From Planctomycetota bacterium (lineage in GTDB: Bacteria > Planctomycetota > MHYJ01 > WSZJ01 > JACPWG01), in the NCBI GenBank assembly GCA_016220045.1, contig JACRIP010000310.1:1-10721 (forward strand): DNA of 10,721 nucleotides. Direction: 5' to 3'. Shown here in pieces: positions 1 to 6,166 of the stretch. Below the pieces are notes generated by a model. The model did no database searches. It was not told the DNA's origin and worked only from the letters and a program-made list of their open reading frames with translations. Position numbers and translations under genes: made by a program. The first letter of the stretch is position 1. Every line of letters starts with the position of its first letter.

Positions 1-1
1 C

Positions 2-370
2 ACGCCGGTGCGGGCGCAGGGGGCGGTGGCGTACCCGGTGCTGGCGACGCTCTTCGCGGCGGTCGGGTTTATGCTGTATATGTCGGCGCTCGACGGCGGG
101 GAGGCGAGCCTGGTGGTTTCGCTGACGGCGCTCTATCCGGGAATCACGATCCTGCTGGCGGTGCTCTTCCTGAAGGAACGCCTGGCCCCGATCAACCTGG
201 TGGGGATCGCGCTGGCGTTGGTGGCGGGGGTGCTGATCTGCTACTCGCCGGCGAAGAAGCCGGCCGCTGCGGCGCCGCCGCCGGAGGCGGAGGCTGGAGC
301 GGCGCCGGCGGCGGGTGCGGGTGCGGGTCTGGACGCGCGGCCGCAGCCGGCGGTGGAGGCGGGGCGATGA
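2..370 (+). CDS. EamA/DMT-family membrane transporter, C-terminal part (5' end outside window)
   Basis: This is the last ~122 residues of a drug/metabolite-transporter superfamily protein; the reading frame is open to the left edge, so the true start lies outside the window. Three hydrophobic segments are visible (around AVAYPVLATLFAAVGFMLYM, SLVVSLTALYPGITILLAVL and INLVGIALALVAGVLI). The pattern of small residues, then 'LYPGITILLAVLFLKERL', then a last helix is typical of the second EamA repeat, where the conserved Glu follows the penultimate helix. EamA proteins export or exchange small metabolites across the inner membrane, but the substrate cannot be read from sequence. After the last helix comes an unusual tail of about 40 residues rich in Ala, Pro and Gly, probably cytoplasmic and disordered. 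The TGA stop overlaps the ATG of the next small gene (ATGA at 367-370), which suggests co-translation. The family call is firm; the substrate is unknown. Confidence 0.85.
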   Translation, partial: TPVRAQGAVAYPVLATLFAAVGFMLYMSALDGGEASLVVSLTALYPGITILLAVLFLKERLAPINLVGIALALVAGVLICYSPAKKPAAAAPPPEAEAGAAPAAGAGAGLDARPQPAVEAGR

Positions 371-510
371 GGTGGCCGCGGGTAGTGAAGGCGCGAGCCG
401 GGACGGCGCCGCACCTCCTGCGCGGCGATTGGTCGGCCAGACCGATGCACTGCCGCGCCTGCGGCGGGCCGATCGGGGAGGACAAGCCGAGCAGGGGGGA
501 GGAGCCGTGA
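367..510 (+). CDS. Small CxxC protein (47 aa), translationally coupled on both sides
   Basis: This frame of 47 codons starts at ATG 367 and ends at TGA 508-510. Its start overlaps the transporter stop (ATGA) and its stop overlaps the phosphatase GTG start (GTGA), the classic arrangement for coupled translation of three cistrons. A GGAGG-containing, G-rich stretch lies just before the ATG. The product is basic at its N-terminus and has one CxxC pair in 'MHCRACGGPIGED', which looks like half of a zinc ribbon or a small metal or redox site. A second in-frame ATG at 445 would give a 21-residue version beginning just before the CxxC. No family is recognised. It could bind a metal only as a dimer or with a partner protein, or its translation could serve mainly to couple the flanking genes. 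Conservation in relatives would settle whether it is a real product; I favour a real gene on the two overlaps. Confidence 0.55.
   Translation: MRWPRVVKARAGTAPHLLRGDWSARPMHCRACGGPIGEDKPSRGEEP
498..504 (+). promoter_or_regulatory. Ribosome binding site fixing the phosphatase GTG start
   Basis: GGAGGAG lies a few bases upstream of GTG 507. It supports the GTG as the start, rather than in-frame ATG 315, which would place about 64 low-complexity residues before the domain and overlap two other genes. Confidence 0.65.
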
Positions 511-962
511 CCGCCGTCACCCGCTTCTTGGAGCCGGTCCAGCTCGACGATGACGGTCGGCTGTGGCTGGCGCCCGAGCGCGACCACTGGAAGCAGCTTG
601 TCCGGGAGCGCCGCCTGACCGTCGTGATCGACCTGGAAAAGGGCCTGGACCGGGGAATCCCGACCGCCGCGAACGACGTGATCTACGTGTATTTCCCGAT
701 GGCGGACCGGGAGCTGCCGCCGCGGCACAAGCTGCACGCCGTCGCGCGCCTGGGCGTCGACCTGATGCGGGCCGGGGAGCGGGTGCTGGTGCACTGCGAA
801 CTGGGTTTGAATCGCTCGGCGCTGGTCGCCGGGCTGATCCTCGTGCACGGCGGCATGAGCGGCGCGGCGGCGCTGGTCCGGCTCCAGGAACGCCGTCCCG
901 GGGCGCTGTTCAACGGGAGCTTCCGGGAGTACCTGGCGGCCCAGCCGCGGGGCGGCGGGTAG
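507..962 (+). CDS. Dual-specificity-like (HCx5R) protein phosphatase, 151 aa
   Basis: This is a small cysteine-dependent phosphatase of the protein-tyrosine/dual-specificity superfamily. The signature P-loop 'VHCELGLNRSALVAG' (HCx5RS) sits about two thirds along and supplies the nucleophilic Cys and the phosphate-binding Arg. An Asp in 'MADRELP' lies 30 residues before the Cys, the right place for the general acid of the dual-specificity group. The 151 residues amount to a bare catalytic domain with no signal peptide or membrane segment, so the enzyme should be cytoplasmic. GTG 507 is chosen as start because of the strong ribosome site and the GTGA overlap with the upstream small gene. The substrate is unknown: family members act on phosphoproteins, but also on phosphoinositides, nucleotides or phospho-sugars. 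It is the last gene of the plus-strand run, and its stop lies only 3 bases from the stop of the convergent large gene. Confidence 0.8.
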   Translation: MTAVTRFLEPVQLDDDGRLWLAPERDHWKQLVRERRLTVVIDLEKGLDRGIPTAANDVIYVYFPMADRELPPRHKLHAVARLGVDLMRAGERVLVHCELGLNRSALVAGLILVHGGMSGAAALVRLQERRPGALFNGSFREYLAAQPRGGG

Positions 963-965
963 CGG

Positions 966-3900
966 CTACCGTGCTGCGCCGACCGCGGTCGCGAGGTAGC
1001 GCTCGAAGCCGCGGGCGACCAGGCGGCTGCGGAGCGCCGCGGCACGGCGGCGCACCTCCGGATCCCCGCCGCCCTCGAGCGTTGCCAGGATGCCTGCCCC
1101 CGTCTCCGACCACGAGCGGATGTGCCGGTCCGCGCCGCCCTCCCCACCCACCAGCAGCTCCATACAGCTGATCACCTGGGTCGGCCAGGCCGTGCAGGGG
1201 GGCGCGAGCCGCTCGACCACCTGACGATCCACCGACAGGCTGCCGCGGACCCGGCGCAGCGAGTCCGCCAACCGATCGAGCGCCCAGCGCTCGTCAAACG
1301 CGCCCGACACGAACCACCACCGGAAGGCCTGAACTTCGCCGGCGCAGGGAGCCGCCGTGCCCTGCGGCAGGCCCCCCATGCGTTGCTCCCAGAGACGACG
1401 AAACCGTTCCAAGACTTCGCCCGGCACGCGTGTCCCGCCACCCCGCAGCGACCGCCCGACAAATTCGATCGCTCGCGTGCGGATGCCGGCCGGCGCGCCG
1501 GCGAAAAACTCGTAGAGCAAGCCCTCGCGGTCGTCCAGGTCCAGCCGGCCCCGACCGCAGAAGACCATCAGGTGCTCGGCGAGTCGGCGCTCCGGATCCA
1601 TCCCGCCCGTGAATCTGCGTCCCGCTTCCCGGTGTCCGAGCCGGCGAATCGCCCGCCGATAGGCGTCCGTCAGCAGCGGAAGCAGGTGGTCGTACGGGTC
1701 GCACAGGGCGACATACGCCTCCCATGCCGCCTCGTCGAACGGCGCGCGATCCGGCTCGGCGGGGAAGATCCGGGGCGCATGCGCGGCGCTCCAGCCCGGA
1801 TCGAGCTGAACCAGCCAGGGGAACCACTGTCCGTACACCGCGCGGGGCGCGAGACCCGGCTCGATCGCAGAGTCGAGGTGGTCTTCAAGGACCGCGGAGA
1901 CTTCAGGCATTTCCCCGAATCCATGGGCGAGCCGCTCGGCGCCCGCGGGGCCGTCTTTGATGGCGCGTCGCACCCACAGCGCGTACCGAATCACGGCGTG
2001 CAGCGCGATCCCGCGCGTGCAGTGGAGCGAGAGTTCCGCGGCGGCCGGTCGATCGTGGGGCGGAAGCAATTCGTCCGCGGGCGCCGGGTCGGCGTCCCTG
2101 GTCAAGGGCAGGAGGAGATCCCAGACCGTCGAGCGGAAGCGGATGGGTACCTGCGACACGCGATCCACCAGCCCCTCCGCGAGGAACTCAGCCAGGGCCC
2201 GCGCTAGCGCCGTCGTCGGGGAGAGATCGGTGGCAGAGAGGGCGGGCGACTCTGCCCGCGGAGCAGGCCCGGGGGGGGCGGCCCGCCAGGTGGCGCAGAG
2301 TGCGAGCACGGACTCCCAGTCGAGGAGCTGTTTGGCGCGCACGCCCTGCTGTAGCCCTCCCAGGAAACTCGCGCGGTAGGCGAGGGGCGCGTTGCGGAAG
2401 CGCATCGCCCCCTTGGAGAACTGGACCGGCTCCGTCTCCACCGCGCGGAACAGAGCGTCGCACAGACCCCACTGCCCACGCCAACTCTCCTCGTTGTCCG
2501 GCGTCCACCGCTCGAGGAAGTCCGCAATCCCTTCGATACCAAGGGCCAGGAGATCGGCCGCGCTTTTCGGGCTGTCCTCGCGTACCCTGAACGACGTCAC
2601 GTCGGGGCCGGAGGCGGCCGCGGGAGCAGGTGGCAGTCCGACAAACCAGTCCGGGTGCTGGGCCTTCAGGGGCTCCGGCACCAGGTGAGCCACGGGCGAG
2701 AGGCGGTCAGCCCGCCACCGGCCGATCATCGCCTGGCGCTTGGAGCCGGCAATCTTGGAATCGAGCGCCGGGCCCTTCTCGATCAGCCTCCACCACGTTG
2801 CGAGCTGATCCTGCGAGAGCAATCCGAACGCGACGGCTTCGAGCCCAAGATACTCCGGCGTAGCCCACCAAGCGCGCATGAGTTCCGCGTTGAGGAGCCG
2901 CGATGCCGCCAGTGCTTCGGCATGACGGGCGAAGCGAGCCAAGAGAAACAAGGCGAGGCGCCGGAAGACCCACCGGTTGCGGCCCTCCAGGTGCTGAACG
3001 ATCTGTTTGAGCACGGCGGGGGTCCGGGTGAGGATGCTCAGGCAGGTGTCGCGCAGGCACGTGACCAGGCACACCGCGACCTGGGGATGCGCCCACTCTG
3101 GGGCCGTCGCGAGCGTCTCATAGAAGATGGGGGAGGAGTCCGCCGCTGAATCAGGTTCCTGCGTGCTCGTCCCGCGTAGCGCCTTCTCCAAGCAATGGCT
3201 CAGGAAATCGAGTGTCTGCTGAGGATCGACGCCCGCCAGCGCCGGGGCAACCGTTCTCAGCAGTTCCGGGTAGGCGGCTTCGTCCACCGGGTCCATTGCC
3301 TTGCCGACTTCGATCTGCACCAACGCTGTGGCCAGTTTGAATGCGCCATCGGTCGAACCGGCGGAGACCAGCAACGGCACCAACTCAGCAACCTCTGGCC
3401 GAATGTACGACTCGTCGCAACGCGCCACCATCTCCGCCACGACCCCCGCCAGATCGCCGATCGCCTGCGCCGGCAGCGCACGCACCACGTCGGCGAATCC
3501 CTGGATCGCCACCGGATCCGCGAGCGCCCGGAGCTGGTGAAGCGCCGTCGTCACGTCCGCGGGCGCGGACGCCGCCATTCGCTTGAGGTAGATCCACACT
3601 TCGCGATCCACCCAGCCGCGCGGCTCCTCCGCCAGGAGGTGCTCGAAGTAGCGTTTGCCATTCAGCAGGGTTAACCACGTAGGGCTCACGGCCTGGCGGA
3701 AGAACTCCCTCACGGCGAGCGGGTGCCGCGAGACCGCGTTCAGCAAGGCCGTAGCGTCCTTCTCGCCGGGCGTCGCCAGACTCGCCAGCGCCTGCACGCG
3801 CGGGAAGACGGAGAGGAATTGCGACTCGAAGGCCTCCAGGACGGCGTCCCACCCCGACTGCGAGTCCTCCCAGTAGGGCGCGAGTTCGGCGTTCGCGGCG

Positions 3901-5456
3901 TGCGGCGGCAGGAGCGAGTCCCGGTGCCGCAACCCATGATGCTTGCCCACCGTCCGCAACCACGCCTGCGCGCCGGCGGCCTCACGGGGGACGCGGAGCC
4001 GATCCAGGACATGCTCTACTTCGGCTTTCTCCGTCTCCTCCGCTCTCTTCGCCCTCTTGGCGAGTGCGGCAGGCAGCGGATGCGCCCCGAGGATGACCTT
4101 GCGCAGGGAGCTGTGAATCTCGGTCGCGAGGTTGGCGACGAGGTGGGCGGCGGCGGCGAGCGGAGGCTCGATCGCCAGCACGCGGAAGGACTCGCGGTAG
4201 AAGGTCGCCGCCGCCGGGCTGATGAGCCGGGTCAGCCGATCGGCGATCCGGCGCGCGCGGGCATCGAGCCCGCCCGCCACAGGCATCGGCTCCGCGGGCA
4301 ATTCGATCCTCATCCAGTGCAGCAGTTCCTCCAGCGCCTGCAGCAGCAGGTGGATCTGCCGTTCGAGGGACTCCCCGGCCAGGGCGGGCGCTGCAAACGG
4401 CAGCCGGGCCTCCTGCAGCTCCTCGGACACCTGCTGGAGAACCAGCCGGAATTCGGAGTTTACCTGAGAGTCCGGGCGGGCCGCCAGATCCGCTCGGCGG
4501 AGCAAGCGCAGGATGGAACTGAGGGCGCGGAAGAAGCGCACCCAATCCACCCGGCCGGCCGCTTCGTCCAGCACCTGCGGCTCGCCCGTGTGCCCCGACG
4601 CCGAATCGTCCGCAGGAGCGCGCGGGCCCGTCCGACCGGGACGAAAGAGCTCGCCCCAGCGCGCCGGATCGAGGGTGTAGAGCCGTTCCCGGCCGCGCGA
4701 CTGCACGCCCAGGAGGCCGCTGGCGGCCATTTCCCGCAGGACTTGCTGAACGGCGGCCGCCGAGTAGCAGGTGAAATCCGCAATCGTCGCCGCGGTCGCG
4801 GTGCGGCGGATCGCCAGGCCGGCGAGCACCTCGGCGCGAATCCCCAGACCCAGGAGTTCGCGCAGACGTACGCGCAGGCAGGTCGGATGCGTTACGGCGG
4901 GGGTCACGGCATGGCGGCGGGGCCGGAAGGGACTGCGCGCGAAACCGCGGGACGCGAAAATCGGGTCGCGCGCATCCCCGAGGGGCGGCGGCCCGCCGCG
5001 CAACGGCAACAGCAGCGGCTCTGCGCCGGTGTCCGGCGTTGCGCCGGCGGGTCGGTCGCGCACGACGCCGGTCCCGCTTGCCGCGCCGGCCGTGTCGGTG
5101 CCGACCAGCCCCCGCGTGGCGAGGCGTTGCCACTTCGCCGAGGGATCCTCCGTCTGGACCCAGGCGGCGACGGCCTCCAGCAGCCTTCGGGGGTATGCCG
5201 TATCCAGGTCGCAGACGTTGCGCAGCCGCTGCACGTCCACGAGCGACCCGTTGACGAGCAGCCAGTCCAGAACTTCGTCGAAGAGCCGCGGTTCCGAACG
5301 CGCGGTCTCGATCGTGAAGAGCAGCAGGGCTTCGGGATCGAGCAGCCAGCGCTCCTCCGCCGCCACGGCGCCGGGAACCCCCAGCCGTGTCCACTGGCGC
5401 CAGAGGAATTCGTGCAGTGCGCGCTCAAATCGGTCCCTGAAGTCGTTCAGCCACAT
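966..5456 (-). CDS. 1496-aa protein: winged-helix N-terminal module fused to a large alpha-solenoid-like region
   Basis: This very large, probably cytoplasmic protein has no signal peptide or membrane helix. Residues 1-110 are helical ('EERWLLDPEALLLFTIETAR', 'FDEVLDWLLVNG'). Residues 110-190 form a Pro/Gly/Arg-rich linker. Residues 195-270 read as a winged helix: 'LRELLGLGIRAEVLAGL', then a recognition-helix-like stretch at 229-247, then a wing with 'GRERLYTLDP'. Helices follow to ~385. From memory, residues 1-385 match stand-alone winged-helix proteins found beside DUF6036 nucleotidyltransferases. Residues 395-1496 match a separate large uncharacterised helical family: HLVANLATEIHSSLRKVIL at ~438, GLRHRD at ~508, 'LDWESVLALCATW' at ~1045, 'RGIALHAVIRYALWV' at ~1148, 'VYGQWFPWLVQLDPGW' at ~1207 and 'FRWWFVSGAFD' at ~1378. 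No Walker A, protease or nuclease motif is visible. Its start overlaps the nucleotidyltransferase gene by 32 bases, with only a weak ribosome site, so coupled translation is likely. The function is unknown; DNA-binding autoregulation or target sensing is inference. Confidence 0.75.
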   Translation of the reverse strand: MWLNDFRDRFERALHEFLWRQWTRLGVPGAVAAEERWLLDPEALLLFTIETARSEPRLFDEVLDWLLVNGSLVDVQRLRNVCDLDTAYPRRLLEAVAAWVQTEDPSAKWQRLATRGLVGTDTAGAASGTGVVRDRPAGATPDTGAEPLLLPLRGGPPPLGDARDPIFASRGFARSPFRPRRHAVTPAVTHPTCLRVRLRELLGLGIRAEVLAGLAIRRTATAATIADFTCYSAAAVQQVLREMAASGLLGVQSRGRERLYTLDPARWGELFRPGRTGPRAPADDSASGHTGEPQVLDEAAGRVDWVRFFRALSSILRLLRRADLAARPDSQVNSEFRLVLQQVSEELQEARLPFAAPALAGESLERQIHLLLQALEELLHWMRIELPAEPMPVAGGLDARARRIADRLTRLISPAAATFYRESFRVLAIEPPLAAAAHLVANLATEIHSSLRKVILGAHPLPAALAKRAKRAEETEKAEVEHVLDRLRVPREAAGAQAWLRTVGKHHGLRHRDSLLPPHAANAELAPYWEDSQSGWDAVLEAFESQFLSVFPRVQALASLATPGEKDATALLNAVSRHPLAVREFFRQAVSPTWLTLLNGKRYFEHLLAEEPRGWVDREVWIYLKRMAASAPADVTTALHQLRALADPVAIQGFADVVRALPAQAIGDLAGVVAEMVARCDESYIRPEVAELVPLLVSAGSTDGAFKLATALVQIEVGKAMDPVDEAAYPELLRTVAPALAGVDPQQTLDFLSHCLEKALRGTSTQEPDSAADSSPIFYETLATAPEWAHPQVAVCLVTCLRDTCLSILTRTPAVLKQIVQHLEGRNRWVFRRLALFLLARFARHAEALAASRLLNAELMRAWWATPEYLGLEAVAFGLLSQDQLATWWRLIEKGPALDSKIAGSKRQAMIGRWRADRLSPVAHLVPEPLKAQHPDWFVGLPPAPAAASGPDVTSFRVREDSPKSAADLLALGIEGIADFLERWTPDNEESWRGQWGLCDALFRAVETEPVQFSKGAMRFRNAPLAYRASFLGGLQQGVRAKQLLDWESVLALCATWRAAPPGPAPRAESPALSATDLSPTTALARALAEFLAEGLVDRVSQVPIRFRSTVWDLLLPLTRDADPAPADELLPPHDRPAAAELSLHCTRGIALHAVIRYALWVRRAIKDGPAGAERLAHGFGEMPEVSAVLEDHLDSAIEPGLAPRAVYGQWFPWLVQLDPGWSAAHAPRIFPAEPDRAPFDEAAWEAYVALCDPYDHLLPLLTDAYRRAIRRLGHREAGRRFTGGMDPERRLAEHLMVFCGRGRLDLDDREGLLYEFFAGAPAGIRTRAIEFVGRSLRGGGTRVPGEVLERFRRLWEQRMGGLPQGTAAPCAGEVQAFRWWFVSGAFDERWALDRLADSLRRVRGSLSVDRQVVERLAPPCTAWPTQVISCMELLVGGEGGADRHIRSWSETGAGILATLEGGGDPEVRRRAAALRSRLVARGFERYLATAVGAAR

Positions 5457-6048
5457 CGTCGAATCCCAGGAAACGGACGCACTTCAGCAGCTCGGAGTGG
5501 AAGGCGGAGGTGGGGGCCTCGGTGGTTTTCGCCCAGCGCGCGGCGGCTTCCATCTCGGCACTCGTGGGCTCCAGCGCGCGCAGATCCTCGACATGCTTGC
5601 TGTCGGGGCCCCGGTCCGCGGCCGCCTGCAGCTTGAAATGGATCTGGTCGAGTCGGTCGAGGTAGTACACTGTCAGGGAAGAACCGTAGCGAACCGGATG
5701 CAGCCGTGCTTCGAGCCCCTCGGGCAGACCGTAGTTCAGGACGCTGGTGGGGCCCGAGTTCAACCAATTCGCCGGGAGGTTCTGTTCTGCCGCGACGACT
5801 CGGATGGCCTCCGCCAGGTACGCCGGGATCTCGGCGCAGCTCGAGAGGCTCAGGCCCCCGCCCGCATCGCGGCTGACAAAGGCGAAAGCGTCGACATCCT
5901 TGGTACCTGCGGACCGCGTCATGAGGCCTTGGACGATCAGCGCGGCCCCGCCGCACGCCGACAACTCCACCGGCGGGGCGTTGGTCAGTTCCAGCCGCGC
6001 GGCCACAGCCTGCAGCGCACGGTCGATTTCGCCGCGATTCCTGAACAT
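5425..6048 (-). CDS. DUF6036/AbiEii-like nucleotidyltransferase, 207 aa
   Basis: This protein has the nucleotidyltransferase-fold signature: 'CGGAALIVQGL' at residues 32-42, then 'GTKDVDAF' at 48-55, where Asp51 and Asp53 should bind the catalytic metals. Further hallmarks of the DUF6036 type are 'NWLNSG' at 92-97 and a C-terminal 'FKLQAAAD...VEDLRAL' block (136-157), where Lys137 and an Asp near 147-153 complete the active site. About 207 residues is normal for the family. Relatives transfer nucleotides to tRNA or protein targets, and AbiEii/MenT-type members act as toxins that block translation. The target here is unknown. The gene is first in an operon with the 1496-residue winged-helix protein and overlaps it by 32 bases. 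In AbiE-type pairs the winged-helix partner is the antitoxin or regulator and is usually encoded first; the order here is reversed. Start ATG 6048 follows a TATAAT box immediately upstream. The fold call is strong, the toxin role is inference. Confidence 0.82.
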   Translation of the reverse strand: MFRNRGEIDRALQAVAARLELTNAPPVELSACGGAALIVQGLMTRSAGTKDVDAFAFVSRDAGGGLSLSSCAEIPAYLAEAIRVVAAEQNLPANWLNSGPTSVLNYGLPEGLEARLHPVRYGSSLTVYYLDRLDQIHFKLQAAADRGPDSKHVEDLRALEPTSAEMEAAARWAKTTEAPTSAFHSELLKCVRFLGFDDVAERLQGPI

Positions 6049-6055
6049 GAATCCT

Positions 6056-6083
6056 ATTATACCATTGGTTGAAGAAGGTACAA
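6056..6083 (-). promoter_or_regulatory. Candidate promoter of the nucleotidyltransferase operon (TATAAT), possibly leaderless
   Basis: On the minus strand a perfect TATAAT occupies 6061-6056. TTGTAC (3 of 6 matches to TTGACA) sits 16 bases upstream at 6083-6078. The box ends only 7 bases before the ATG at 6048, so initiation at the usual distance would fall on or next to the start codon and give a leaderless or nearly leaderless mRNA. AGGA at 6055-6052 could serve as a ribosome site only if a further upstream promoter is used. AT-rich sequence here stands out against the GC-rich surroundings. Confidence 0.55.
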
Positions 6084-6166
6084 GCGTGTTTCGTCGGGTC
6101 GGGAGCAGCCTTGGGAACGCGATACTGTCCCTCTCCCCGATCCCGCAGGCTGCCGTCCCCCCCCTG

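Noticed and set aside
315..506. In-frame ATG 315 extension of the phosphatase
   Set aside because: The extra ~64 residues are Arg/Gly/Ala low complexity, overlap the transporter and the small CxxC gene, and lack a ribosome site; GTG 507 has a strong one and a GTGA overlap.
3942..3965. Walker A P-loop in the large protein ('RTVGKHHG', residue ~504)
   Set aside because: It lacks the GxxxxGK[ST] pattern; no other P-loop is present in the 1496 residues, so an NTPase call is unsupported.
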